Positions 12,510 to 23,745 of a stretch of DNA of 64,000 nucleotides are shown here, one piece after another. Below the pieces are notes generated by a model that was given only the letters and a program-made list of their open reading frames with translations, made no database searches and was not told the origin of the DNA. Each line of letters begins with the position of its first letter. The first letter of the stretch is position 1. Made by a program: the position numbers and the translations under genes. The stretch lies in contig CM049317.1 of assembly GCA_026874595.1 (NCBI GenBank), positions 52,781,618 through 52,845,617 of the forward strand, read 5' to 3'. Source of the stretch: Sipunculus nudus (lineage: Eukaryota; Annelida; Sipuncula; Golfingiida; Sipunculidae).

Positions 12510-15500
12510 GTAAGCTCCATCGTTCACACTAAGTTTATTTATTGCAGCAGTAGATAAATTTTCAAAATGATTTCCTGATGCCACTCTTAATTCAATATTA
12601 AAATTTAATTTACAATTATATGGTTCACTTTTGATGTATTAATTTGGAAATATCCTCAACCTGTTTATACAGCAGTCTCACTGCATGACTCTGTAAATAA
12701 CATGCAGCTACTTAATGCGTACGTGTTATAAATTTATTGATTACTTGTAAAGGGCTAAATTATTGTTGCTAATGCGTACAATTTGACAATATTTTAATCC
12801 AAAGATGGCCAGGTGCAGACAAATGGAGACCCTAAGAAGACGTGCGTTCTTATGAAACTTCAGTACGAGGCCTTGGTCAGTGATACGTGTCAAACTCATG
12901 GATATGGATACGCATGTCAACTGAATGGTAAGACCGATATATTTCAAATAATTTCGACTATTTCATTATAAGAGCTGGTAATGACTTTCTCCAACCGGAC
13001 CCGGAATCACGATTTATTTTTGGCATTTTAGTAGCAAACGTTAATACTAATGTCTAGGTATAGGGATAATGATTTGAGCGCACCTGTGTCCCCCGTACCT
13101 ATGTTCAATGGTATACCTATGGTCCAAAGTACCTATGTTCAATGTTGGTAGCTATGTTCCCCGATACCTATGTTCAAGGTTGGTACCTATGTTCCCCGGT
13201 ACCTATGTTCCCAAAGGAAATCAACAGGTATTAATGATATTATGAAATAAATATTGCTTCCGTATTCATTGTGAGGCCACGAATCCCAGCTTCATGAAAC
13301 ACGCATGACGGATCAAACTTACAACAACAGAAGGAGAGACAAAACCTCTTATGCCCGATGATGGTTTTCGTCGCCTTCTCTCTCTCTCACACACACACAC
13401 AAACACACATATATTATATATAATATATATAGATAGATAATTCGGTGCGTGTACACGGCTCGGGTTTTTAAGAGAGATGTGTTTTACGTTCTGTAGAGAT
13501 TGTGATATTACAGCTTTTACAGTTTGTATCTTTGTTTGTATTAATGGCACCCAGGCGCAATTAACTAATTCCTCAGTTATTGATTGTTTTGGTTCAAGGA
13601 GACACTGGCCATGTTGCTCACACCTGCCATGACATAAAGAGTAAGAACGTATCTATATCGCGACATAGCTCTGTGTACTATTTCTCTATTAATAAAATAT
13701 TATACATATTTAAACTAAAAACATAAACGCTTGCCACAACTAAATTGTGTCTAAATAAAATGAGATGATAATGAGATAATAAAAGCCGAGATTATAATGT
13801 ACTTTCCCTTTTACATTGTACATATTTTTTGGAGTTATAACCCCACCGTTGTGCATATGCATGGTGGTGAGTAAAATGCATAAATATCTCACATTTTATT
13901 CAGCCTTAACGGCAAATCAGAATATAAGAATATATCTTGATTTTTGCTATGGTTTGCTAAGGCAGATGATTACATTGGACACCCCGCTCGCTGAAAAGTG
14001 GGATGCTGTTAAACCACAAAACATATAGACTTGGGGAATATAAGTACGGGGATCTTAAGGCTCTGATGCATAAGAAGGCCTTGTCTGTATCGATAAATAA
14101 TATTATTATTGAATAAAATTTCGTTTACGACGTAACGAATGGCCAAACTGTGTACGTCTGTGTCCATATTCACTTAACAAGACTGTTTAACTGTTAACCA
14201 TATTTTATAAATGGCTCTGTTTATTAATAAGCATAAAAATGCATTCATGGTTACTAGAACATATTTTTCATTCTAAAGATTGCAGCAGGTGCCCTTCAAG
14301 TATTTCAGCATCCAACTGCTTTGTGAAGAACGGCAAGTGTTACTTCGTCGGATGTGACGTGGCCACGTGGTTTAATGCTGTAAATTTGTGCAAAACGATG
14401 GAGGGTGAGCTGGCTATATTCTATACAGCACACCAACTGCAGGAATTCATCGCCGGTATCAAGAGCAGACGTGAAAATGTATGTAAGCATTACTGGGTCG
14501 GCCTGAGGAAAACAGACTGGTACTTCAGTGGCGCAGAGGGTGAGTCGTATATGAATATGATATAATGTTTTTGTATTAAGTTACTCTAAGCAGTAACTCC
14601 AGATCTAGATACAGAATCAACCACGTGGTTTCATTAAAGTGGGTAAAAGATAACACCTCTATGCATGTTTTCACACAGGTGACCGTCGGCCCGAGGTCTA
14701 TCAGTGGTACAGCGACAATCCTAGGTCAGAAGATGGCTGTGCTGTGCTGAAGAAATACCCAAGCGGATATTACTGGAAGTCTGTGAATTGTACTGAAACG
14801 CATGCAACTATCTGTCTCAAAGGTGACTTGACTATTGGCAGGGTACCCTAAAAACGCATTTTAATCATAATTGCTAATATCCAGAGTTCATATAACGCCT
14901 TTTTTTTATTCTTCGTCGCTGATGTTTGATGTTCTCTTAATTCATTTTCCTTTCCTGAACAAAATGAATAGTACGTTTTTCCTGGAGAAAAATATTACAT
15001 CTTTGCAACGGTTGATATATTTTTGTATACATGCAGACAATTCGAGGTTAATGCCCCCCAAAAATAACTTGTGAAGTTCCAAAACTTACAATCGGAATTC
15101 TATTTTTCTTATTGTGACTTAGTTCTTCTGCAATTATCTTTGATTCTATTGCCTTCAATAACATATACTTCTACACATCAAAAACTTTACTTTAAAGGAA
15201 ACTTTAAATTTATGTATTTAGGAGAGGGGGAAATCACAACAAGAACAAGTACAAAACTGCTGACACGTCTCGGCCTGGGTGAGTAGTTTTCTCAGTCAAC
15301 ATAACAAAATAGGCCGTCAACGAAGAAACTATTTAAAGAGATCACATATGTGTTTAGATCTAGTCAATTTAAATAAATGGAATGAATACCAAAATTTTCT
15401 TTTCAGGATCTGATAATGACACACCCACCTGGCACTTCTATACTGACACGACCACGGGTAGGTTTACGTTCCCATTCAAATGTACAGGAGCTGTTCTAAA

Positions 15501-18095
15501 CTTTTCTATATTGATTTATTGATGACGGCAGGCGTTCGTAGAATGTTCAGTATGTGTGCCCTTCAGTGTAGTCCCAGACAAGTTCAGATATGTCTTTGCT
15601 TGCTCTTTAAAAAGACCACTTATGTCGGAACTAATTAATGCGACATAGGTGGATTTAAAAGGGGCGGGGGGGGGGGGTCCAGGGTGTTCGGACACCTGTC
15701 TCTTTTGTTGTGCAGCCGACGCAAAGTTTTTAAGGGTTTCAGATCAAATGTTATTCCCTGGAACCCTGCCTACGGACCGTTTTCTGTTTTTTGTAATCCT
15801 CGGGGGGGGGGGGGTTGGACCCCTCCTTCACTTAAATCCTTGATCCGCCCCTGTGTGATGCTTAGATAAGGGACGTTGGATAATGACAAACATGATGTAT
15901 TGTTTGCATATCACTTTGTGGATTATATAATAATGGAGTTGTATTAAACATCAGGGGAATGGACCTTGGGCGGGCAGCACTGGCAAAGAGGTATATACAG
16001 ACGTCTCGATTTCATCCTGAGTATGTGGTCAATCATATTGATCAGTGTCGCCGTTTACTTTTCCTATCGGATGATACAGCGTAGAAGGTAGGTACAATCA
16101 TTTCCTAAACTTTCAAGTGTAGGCTTCCTATATTATGTTACTTCTATAACATCAGTATTATTCTTCAATTATACAAATAATGACATGGATCAATGCATAA
16201 AACGTTCAAATCAAAATATTATAATTTTTCATATGGCATGCATTTATCCATATTTCCTAGAAATATTGCTAATTGGTGCTTTTGCCTAAATTGATCCAAA
16301 ATATTCATCACAGAATTAGTATATGAACTTACATTTGTGTGGTATTATTGTGCACAATTTCGAAAACTGACTCTTTATTTTTATTTTTCCAACAATATTG
16401 CAAAAGGCTTTTTGTGTTTGAATATTCTCATAAACAAAATTCGACCTCTCGCTAATTAGTTTTTAGCGCAGCTGACTTTCAGTCATGCTGAGCTATAGCG
16501 ATCACTCTTTGTCCGTCGTCCGTCTGTCTGTCCGTCTGTCCGTTAACTAGGCACAAATCGTAATCGCTGGACCTAGAATCTTGTAACTTGAGATTCTGAG
16601 AAGTCGATAAAAAATCTCCTAGAAAACCAGAAATTAGGTCTCTGTTACCCATATCCTGGGAGCTATGGGGCCCCAAAGTACCCCCCAGAATAGTCAAAAG
16701 TTTCATACAAAAACTTCAATATCTCATTAACTACATCACTGATGGTCATGATTTTTGGCATACATATTGATCATGAGATGTTTCATCAGTTTCTGCCTTT
16801 TAAAAATGTGAACATCTGTTAACAGGGCACAAATCGTAACGACTGGACCTAGAATCTTCATTCTTGACATACAGGGAGACCCATGAAAAGTCTCAAAAGA
16901 AACCTGAAATTAGGTCTCTGTTACCCATATCCTTTGAGCTATGGCACTCTAAAGTACAGCTCAGAATAATGGAAAATTTTATACAAAAGCTGAAGTATAT
17001 GTTAACAGGGCATAAATCATAACAACTGGACCTAGAATCTTCATTCTTGACACACAGGGAGACCGATGAAAAGTCTCCATGGAAACCTGAAATTAGGTCT
17101 CTGTTGCCCATATCCTTTAAGCTGTATGGCTCCAAAATACCCCCGAGAATAATGAAATATTTTATACAAAAACTGCAGTAACTCAATAACTACAACACAG
17201 ATGGTCATGATTTTTGGCATACATATTGATCATGAGGTGTTCCATAAGTTTCTGCAGACTGGGTGCGCCACCTCTATTTTTTACGATTTTTTGTTCTCTA
17301 TTTTTGAGACCTTTAAAGATGTGTTTATCTGTCAACAGTTTACAAATCTTAACAACTGGACCTAGAATCTTCAATTTTGTCATGCAAGGAGGCCCATCAA
17401 AGTGTTTGTGGAAACCTAAAATTAGGTCTCTGTTTCCAATATCCTTCAAGCTATAGGACTCCGAAGTATCCCTCAGAAAAATGGACAATTTGATACAAAA
17501 GCTGAAGTATCTGAACAACTAATGCAGAGATCACCATGATTCTTTGCATGGATATTGATTATGGGGTGTTTCATCAGTTTCTGCAGACTGGTGGTGCTAC
17601 CTATATTATATTCAATTTTTCGATTTTTTTTTCTCTATTTATGAGACCTTTCAGGATGCTTTCATCTGTTGACGTGGCACAAATTGAAACAACTGGACAT
17701 AGACATAGTGTTTTTATTAGTTTCTGCAGACTGGTGGAGCCACCTGTATTTTTTTTTATAGTTTATCCATTTTTTTCTCTATTTTTGAGATATACAATCT
17801 TGGCCTGTTGGTTAATCTGTATGATGCTTCAGTTGAATGGGTATATACTACCATTCAGAAGATAAAATTTCCTTTTGCGAATCTCTTCCCAGTCAGCTGA
17901 GCGTCATGACCCATGGGTCACTTGTTTATACAATATTGTTAATATTAATCATTAATCAATAATATTCCCTCTTATTTTAGCAAAGTGATCGAGTACTTGA
18001 CTCGCTTATACCCACAGAAGAAAGACATAAACAACACTTTTGATTATGATAAGGGCCATGGTGTAGCAAGTAACGGGAAATGTCAACAGTTGTGA
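12246..18095 (+). CDS. Gene B: two-CTLD type I membrane protein (signal exon not found)
   Basis: Eight exons join in frame: 12246-12509, 12805-12927, 14279-14539, 14679-14822, 15222-15278, 15407-15457, 15955-16087 and 17981-18095 (stop TGA). Together they give about 381 residues after a missing start exon. The order is CTLD1, CTLD2, stalk, one TM helix and a short tail. All sites are GT-AG. Exons 2 and 3 are exactly as long as those of gene C (123 and 261 bp), and exons 4, 6 and 7 as long as those of gene A (144, 51 and 133 bp). CTLD receptors of this type recognise glycans or proteins at the cell surface, often in immunity; this role is inference. A large dispersed repeat fills the last intron. 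AATAAA occurs at 18298-18303. Confidence 0.82.
12805..12927 (+). CDS. Gene B exon: C-terminal half of CTLD1
   Basis: A 123-bp phase 1/1 exon with donor GTAAGA. It encodes PKKTCVLMKLQYEALVSDTC and YACQLN. Gene C has LKLRYEALVSDTCQT in the same place. The three cysteines fit the CTLD C-terminal pattern, but the WND calcium motif is absent, so this domain is unlikely to bind sugar in the classical calcium-dependent way. Confidence 0.82.
13081..13212 (+). repeat. Small tandem repeat of a TACCTATGTTC unit
   Basis: About seven imperfect copies of ACCTATGTTC or ACCTATGGTC joined by CCCCGGT or AATGTTGGT, in the intron after CTLD1 of gene B. Confidence 0.7.
13377..13440. repeat. TC/CA/TA microsatellite
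   Basis: Adjacent TC, CA and TA dinucleotide runs in a gene B intron. Confidence 0.85.
13599..13640 (+). CDS. Gene B: possible optional linker exon between CTLD1 and CTLD2
   Basis: A 42-bp stretch bounded by GGTTCAAG and GTAAGA that would keep phase 1 on both sides and encode DTGHVAHTCHDIK. Skipping it gives DCSRCP at the domain junction, exactly as in gene C, so it is at best an alternative exon and may be chance. Confidence 0.22.
14279..14539 (+). CDS. Gene B exon: N-terminal half of CTLD2
   Basis: A 261-bp phase 1/1 exon. It encodes the long-form CTLD start (CSRCPSS, CYFVGCDVATWFNAVNLC), then GELAIFYTAHQLQEFI, and the WIGL-type core HYWVGLRKTDW. Gene C is closely similar over the whole exon (GCDVASWFNAANQC, HYWVGIRKTDW). 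An in-frame ATG at 14239 lies in the intron; the AAAG acceptor at 14278 and the match to gene C set the true boundary. Confidence 0.88.
14679..14822 (+). CDS. Gene B exon: C-terminal half of CTLD2
   Basis: A 144-bp phase 1/1 exon after TTTTCACACAG. It encodes YQWYSDNPRSEDGCAVLKKY, GYYWKSVNCTETHATICLKG. It is nearly identical to the gene A exon at 360-503, pointing to recent duplication or gene conversion. NPR replaces EPN/QPD and YYWKS sits where WND would be. Confidence 0.88.
15222..15278 (+). CDS. Gene B exon: stalk 1
   Basis: A 57-bp phase 1/1 exon encoding EITTRTSTKLLTRLGL with donor GTGAGT. Two AG acceptors three bases apart (15220-15221 and 15223-15224) keep the same frame. I chose the first, which follows the T-rich tract. 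Confidence 0.62.
15407..15457 (+). CDS. Gene B exon: stalk 2
   Basis: A 51-bp phase 1/1 exon after TTTTCTTTTCAG with donor GTAGGT, encoding SDNDTPTWHFYTDTTT. Its length and position match gene A stalk 2. NDT is a possible N-glycosylation site. Confidence 0.65.
15644..15856 (-). mobile_element. G-run, hAT-like short element in gene B
   Basis: The right edge reads TTGATCCGCCCCTG, the complement of the CAGGGGCGGAT-type end, and the left edge reads GGTGGATTTAAAAGGGGCGG. Two G runs (15663-15677, 15802-15813) lie inside. It is in the intron between stalk 2 and the TM exon. Confidence 0.45.
15955..16087 (+). CDS. Gene B exon: transmembrane segment
   Basis: A 133-bp exon, phase 1 in and phase 2 out, encoding EWTLGGQHWQRG, RRLDF, then the helix ILSMWSIILISVAVYFSY and basic RMIQRR. 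It is the counterpart of gene A 1521-1653. The helix is uncharged. Confidence 0.8.
16461..17920 (+). repeat. Dispersed repeat TTTTAGC-CAGCTGAC to CAGCTGAGCGTCATGACC, full-length copy
   Basis: It begins TTTTAGCGCAGCTGACTTTC, followed by CCGTC/CTGTC runs, and ends AGTCAGCTGAGCGTCATGAC plus CCATGGGTCA. The inside is four to five tandem sub-units, each starting near GGCACAAATCGTAAC, with ACTGGACCTAGAATCTTC, AATTAGGTCTCTGTTACCC and CATGATTTTTGGCAT. The outer AGC-CAGCTGAC and GTCAGCTGAGC are complementary. The copy fills the last intron of gene B. No protein is encoded, so it is non-autonomous. Confidence 0.7.
17981..18095 (+). CDS. Gene B exon: short cytoplasmic tail (last exon, form 1)
   Basis: After CTTATTTTAG, entered in phase 2, the exon runs 37 codons to TGA: KVIEYLTRLYPQKKDINN, then NTFDYDKGHGVASNGKCQQL. 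It has three tyrosines, but none fits the ITIM spacing (the hydrophobic residue is one place late in IEYLTRL). It is unlike the tails of A and C. Confidence 0.6.
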
Positions 18096-18603
18096 ATATA
18101 AATATCAAGCTTATTTCTTATTTCTTATGAATATATATTTTAATTCATTTGCTTTCGTATTATTGAAAAGAAATCTTAAAGTTTATAATCGACTAAGCTC
18201 ATAAAATATAGATTGGCAGTCAAAAATTTAAATTTTATAGATTTTCAGATTTGCCATCTTTACTTGTCTTTAGACAATTTGTTTACTAATAAACAGTAAT
18301 AAATATTAAAATAGAGTAACATCAATATGTTGCATCCCAATCTGAATTGGAATGATACAGTTTTCTGAAAATTACAGCACTTTCTTCGTTAGTCCAAGTT
18401 AAACCCTGCGAAATGTCATATTTTGCTTTCTCTCAATCGGTTATCAGTTCAACGCATGAAGAAATTTTACAAAGAGAAATTGCTGCATTAAATTGTTTCT
18501 GAGGGAAACTTGTAACATGTACCGTCTGTTAATTTGCTGTGGGACTATCTGTGACAGATTCAGGAGAAGAGATCACTTCCATGCATTGTTTGTGTTTCTT
18601 CAG

Positions 18604-18772
18604 GATGGACATGACATGTGCAGTAATGGAGAACGGTCTTGAGAAAAGGTGCGTATGTGTCCCGCCAGGCTGGAAGATCTCGTGCCCTTGTGAAGGGGAA
18701 GTGGATGGCCACACTGAGACAGGCTTTGTACAAACTCACCACGAAACTGTGCACCATTTAAGACCAGAGTAG
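18604..18772 (+). CDS. Possible alternative last exon of gene B
   Basis: After GTTTCTTCAG, phase-2 entry gives an open run of 55 codons to TAG. It starts with Arg-Met-Asp (MDMTCAVMENGLEKRC), continues Cys-rich (CVCVPPGWKISCPCEGEVDG) and ends His/Thr-rich. It lies 0.5 kb past the first tail exon and has the right phase to be spliced instead of it. The Met-Asp start after a split codon recalls the gene A tail. No transcript evidence is available, so it could be a chance frame. Confidence 0.35.
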
Positions 18773-19752
18773 TACACATTTAACTTCGGGTGGTGAATGC
18801 TCCTGCAACTGTCATTATCAATGTTTTTTTCCAAAGTGTTGGTGTTTATGAGAGATTGGGACATGTATAGATTATTCGTAATAATAGAAGGTTCGGTGAA
18901 GCGAAGGTTCTGTTTTACCATTGCACTAGGCATTTGTCAGCCATCCGTCGTCCGGCAGGACAGGACATAACTTGTAAACTTGAAGGCATTGCTACACAGA
19001 ATTTACTAGAAAACAAAAGACTATATGTTCTGCGTGACACAGGTCAAAAGTACCATTTTGTACACAATAACATTCAAAATGCAAAGTCAAAGTCTGAAAA
19101 AGATGGACCAAAAAATTGTAACAAACTCTGTCAAACAGCAATGAATTTTCAATTAACTAGTTTATTTTCAGTATAACATCGAATTTCTTAACGATGGCTG
19201 TATTGATTTCCTAGGAACCGATGTGCTTTTTGACAGTGAATTTGTCTTGTCGTCCTAATTTTATTCAGGTCTTAATCCTCTATATAGGACATTCATTTTA
19301 CAAATCATTTTTTTTCTCATTAGAATATAGATGTAACATTTGTAAGAGTGGTGAGGTTTCAATGATCTTTTATATTCATGTGTTAATACATTATGAGATA
19401 TGGAAATAACAATTATGCCATTTTAAAGTTCTATAATGCATATTATAGAGATCATGGTATATTTCAAAGGCGTTACTTGTGAACGGATCAGAAACAGAGG
19501 TTTTCAGTTGGCGTCAGTTTCCCGCCTTCTGTGCGTTGCGAGTAATCATTAACATACTTACTCTGCTAAGGGGACAAATTTATGGAGGCGGATTTAGAGA
19601 ATCCTGACATCGGTCTGTGATTCTGTGGGTTTGTCTATATGGCAATCAGTTTGTCTGTCTGTTTATTATTCCTTGTAAAAATGACCCCTGTTTTATTGTT
19701 TACTATAGGTATTTTTTTTTTATTTTCTCACTCGATTACAATATGCTGCGAG
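18773..19752. other. Gene-free stretch after the gene B tails
   Basis: No further exon recognised. The segment near 19520-19570 (CTTACTCTGCT) has a weak direct match at 24100-24115, on the other side of the foldback-like element. Confidence 0.3.
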
Positions 19753-19885
19753 TTAGTCCGGGGGCTGAGGGGGGTCCTGTGTGCAATCGTATGTCCCCTA
19801 ATTTTGACTTCTGATCCAGGTAGGACACCTTTAGTGGAGTAAAAAACTTGGGTAGACATCCTGGGTCATGGGCAGAAAGGGTGAA

Positions 19886-20880
19886 ATTCAAGATGGCGTC
19901 CAAGATGGCCGCCGAACCATTGAATCATACATAGCTCGAAAAGTAATACGGTAGGCGATTGATTTTTGTGTCTTTGCCTATGTTTTCAGGGTCAAGGAAT
20001 CTATTAGACCATTTCCAAGACAATAAATTATTTGGTTTCGGTGATATTCAATTTGCTGCCAATATGGCCGCCGTACCATAAAATCATACATAACTCAAAA
20101 AGTATTTGAGGTAGGGGAATGATTTTGGTGTCTTTGCCTATGTTTTCAGGGTCAAGAAATCTATTGAAACCATTTCAAAGACAGTACCGTATTTGGTTCC
20201 GGTGATATTCAGTATGGCTGTCAATATGGATGCCGTACCATAAAATCATAGATAACTCAAAAAGTAATTGAGGTAAGGGAATATGATATTGGTGTCTTCG
20301 CTATGGTTTAAGGGTCTAGAAATCTATTGAAAACATTTCCAAGACAATACCGTAATTGGTTATGGTGATATTCAATATGGCTGCAAATATGGCCGCTGTA
20401 CCATTGAATCGCATATGACAAGCCAAAGAATTAAGGTAGGGGGTTGACTTTTGTGTCATCGTCTAAGTTTTTCAAGGCCCAGGAGACTATTTAAATTATC
20501 TTCAAGACTATACTGTTTTTGATTCTGGGGATATTTCATATGGTTGTTAATATGGCCATTGTACATTTGAACATGTAGACACTCCATGGAATAGAGGTAG
20601 GGGTTTGATTTTTGTATCTTTGCCCCTATTGTCAGAGTCAAAGAATTTACTGAAACCAACTCCAAGACAATACCGTATTTGGTTATGGTGATATTCAATA
20701 TGGATGCAAATATGGCTTCTTAACAGTTGAGTCATGTCTGACAAGCCAAGGAATTAAGGTTGGGGATTCAGTTTGGTATCTTTGCCTATGTTTTCAATGT
20801 CTGGGATTCTTGAAATTATTTTCAAGAAAATTGTTTTTTTTTGTTTTCTTTTGGTGTTAGTTAACATTAGCTGCCAATAT
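19886..20880 (+). repeat. Left arm: about six tandem units of about 162 bp
   Basis: CCGTACCAT-type marks recur near 19912, 20071, 20233, 20396, 20558 and 20715, giving spacings of 157-163 bp. Units diverge toward the inside of the element. Confidence 0.75.
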
Positions 20881-21826
20881 AAGTTTCTTTGATAACTGCT
20901 AAAATTCATGTACATCTAACATATTGTGTGCTCAAATCATGTTCTTTCACAAGTCTTGGAGAACATAGGTCGCATTGACTTTATTTTTTCATGTCCAAGG
21001 AGACATTACAATGACCTCCCTTTACCTAAGACATATTTTTTATATCAAACATTTAAGACTAATGCCCTGTCCGACTTTCTGGGTGCTCAAAATTATATTT
21101 GCTGCTTGTAGCTCACAAAATATAGATCAACATGACCCAGTTTGAATTGTTGATGGAGATTTAGAGTGGACCTAAAATTTTATGTGAGAAGATTCTAGGC
21201 CAAACTGTAATGATCTGTACCAATCTGACTTTCAGTGTTAAATTCGTGTTTTTCCTTTAGCTCACAGCATTAAGATTACAGTGGTCTAGTTTAAAGATTT
21301 GACAAAAACTTTCCAAAGACCTCTCTGGATGTTATATAAGAATGCTCTTAGAACCTAATTTCAGGTTTCAAAGGAGATTTGCTCCAGAACTTCTCTAGAT
21401 GTTAGGTTAAAAACAGTCTAGGGTTTACGGACACCATTTGAACCCAGTCAGACTGTCTGGGTGTTCAAGATCATCTTTTAGCCCTGTAGCTTGCAGAATA
21501 TATGTCACGATGAATTAATTTAGATTTTCTTTGAAGATATTTCCAGAAGCTCCTATGTTGCGTTAGAGGATTCTGGGCCTATTAGATACTATAAGTGTCC
21601 AGTGAAATATTTTTTTTTTCAGAAAGACCTGAGTGTACACTATAATAGTACAGGTTTGTTAATATTTCCCTTAAGACACAGTCGGTCAGAAAATGGATCG
21701 CTCACACATCATCCTTAATTAGTCTCTGATCATGAAGAGGCGGATGTCCCAATCATTCCTCTTGTCCTCTTCTGGGGTAAGAAATGAGCTGAAACAGATC
21801 GTTATCATCGCTGGTAAAACATGTGA

Positions 21827-22252
21827 TTGTACTTGTATTGTGCTTTTCACATATATTTGTGTCAAGTAGACTTAATGAACTTTGGCTCAGAGGGAGAACT
21901 AGAGACAAAAACAAGGTATAATCCAATTCATGATCCGACAGAAGAGTCGGCTAGCTTACATTTATGTTCTTCAAGCCATTCATGTTTGAAAATGGCGTTA
22001 CAAGCAAATATGGACCACTGTACCAAAGCAACAACAATAAAGCAATTGTCTCCAATATCCTTTCTTAGAGATTTCAGTCGGATGAATGGAAATAAACAAG
22101 ACTGTGCAATGCAGAAAAAATATCTTTCTCAGGTACTAACTCGTGGAAATCATAGCAAAATCATTTGCCATACACTATGTAGCATCAACGAACAGGAACA
22201 TTACTTCATGATCTACCACCAACGAGCAATTCTTACCAGGGCCGTAAATTAA
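21827..22252 (+). CDS. Hypothetical 141-codon frame inside the foldback-like element
   Basis: One of the longest non-repetitive open frames in the window, lying between the two inverted arms of the element at 19753-23851. Counted from its first internal methionine codon the product begins MNFGSEGELETKTRYNPIHD, is rich in Ser and His and has nine Cys. I recognise no domain and see no DDE-type or reverse-transcriptase motif. It could be one exon of a transposon protein or chance. An imperfect hairpin follows 12 bp after its stop. Confidence 0.22.
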   Translation: MYLYCAFHIYLCQVDLMNFGSEGELETKTRYNPIHDPTEESASLHLCSSSHSCLKMALQANMDHCTKATTIKQLSPISFLRDFSRMNGNKQDCAMQKKYLSQVLTRGNHSKIICHTLCSINEQEHYFMIYHQRAILTRAVN

Positions 22253-22263
22253 CGCATTCTATA

Positions 22264-22297
22264 AGACATACACTAGTTTCTCTAGTGTGTATGGTCT
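22264..22297. other. Imperfect hairpin after the element's open frame
   Basis: AGACATACACTAG is followed after five bases by its near-complement, with two single-base bulges. It starts 12 bp after the stop of the 21827-22252 frame, near the middle of the large inverted-repeat element. Confidence 0.45.
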
Positions 22298-22599
22298 TGC
22301 AGGAAGCAGAGACTTCCCTGCTTCATATTCTGCAAATTTCAAGCAAGTACAACGCACCCATGTAAAATCGAAATGTGGAAAGTTGCACACAATAAACCTG
22401 AATAAGTTATGATGGGCTTGGTACCCATTAGATATGAAACTTGCATGCAAAGAGATATGTATTATCCGTTAAAATATGTTGATTTCATCAATTTATTTAC
22501 ATCAAAAACTTATAATCAACTATTTGTCAATGTAGCTCGAGTTCTAAGGATGTTACGTTAAATGTTAAGACACTTTGGCTTATTGGCAGCTATAATAAA

Positions 22600-23745
22600 T
22601 TTCGTCATTATCAAATACTTTATCGACCAAATAATTTCAAGAGATACCTTGACATTGAAGACCCCCAAATCAATCACCAAGCTGCATTCTTTGGTGAATT
22701 TTGGATGATTCAATTACATGGCCGCCATATCGGAGCCATATTGAATATCACTTTGGCCTAAAAAGATACCGGCCTGATGATGATTTTGGTAGTTTTTCTT
22801 TTTTTTACCATTGAAAATTTAACAAAAGACAACAAAATCAATCATGTCTCGATTCTTTAATGAGTTACTCATGATTCAATTGTGCAGCTGCTATATTGGT
22901 AGACATAATGGTAACCATGTTGAATTTTACCATAACCCAATACGGTATTGCCTTAAAGATTGTTTCAACAGATTCTTTAACCCTCAAAACATAGGCAAGA
23001 CATCGAAATATCATCCCCTACCTTAATTTCTTGGATAGTCAGACATGGTGCTATGGTGCAGTGGCCGTAATGGCAGCCATATTGAATATCACGATAACAA
23101 AATCCGGTATTGTCTTGAAAAAACATTTAAATAGATTCTTTGATCCTGAAAACATGAGCAAAGACATCAAAATTTCAACCACTACTTTAATTCCTTGGAT
23201 TGTCATACATGATCCAATGGTTCATTGGTTGCTCTCGTTGCAGCCATATAAAATGTCCCCTTAACCAGAAACAGTATAGTATTGAAAATAATTAAAAGAG
23301 ACTCCTGGGTCCTAAAAACATAGACGATAACACCAAAATCAACCCCCTACCTTGATTCCTTGGCTTGTCATATGCAATTTAATAGTACAGCGGCCATATT
23401 GGCTGCCATACTGAATATCACCCAAACCAAATAGGGTATTGTCTTGAAAATGGTTTCAATAGATTTCTTGACCTTAAAATATAAACAAAGATACGAAAAT
23501 CACTTCCTTACCTCAATTACTTTTTGAGTTATGTATGATTTTATGGTACGGAGGCCATATTGGCAGCCATATTGAATATCACTGTAACCAAATACGGTTT
23601 TGTCTTGGAAATGGTTTCAATAGATTCCTTGACCTTGAAAACATAGGCAAAGACACCAAAATCATTCACCTACCTCAATTACTTTTTGAGTTATGTATGA
23701 TTTTATGGTACGAATTTCACCCTTTCTGCCCGCGTTCTAGGATGT
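22600..23745 (-). repeat. Right arm: inverted tandem units of about 162 bp
   Basis: The complement of the left-arm unit repeats here (AATATCAC, CAAATACGG, GTCTTGGAAATGGTTTCAAT, AAAGACACCAAAATCA). Outer units, next to 23700, are the most like the left arm. Confidence 0.75.
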
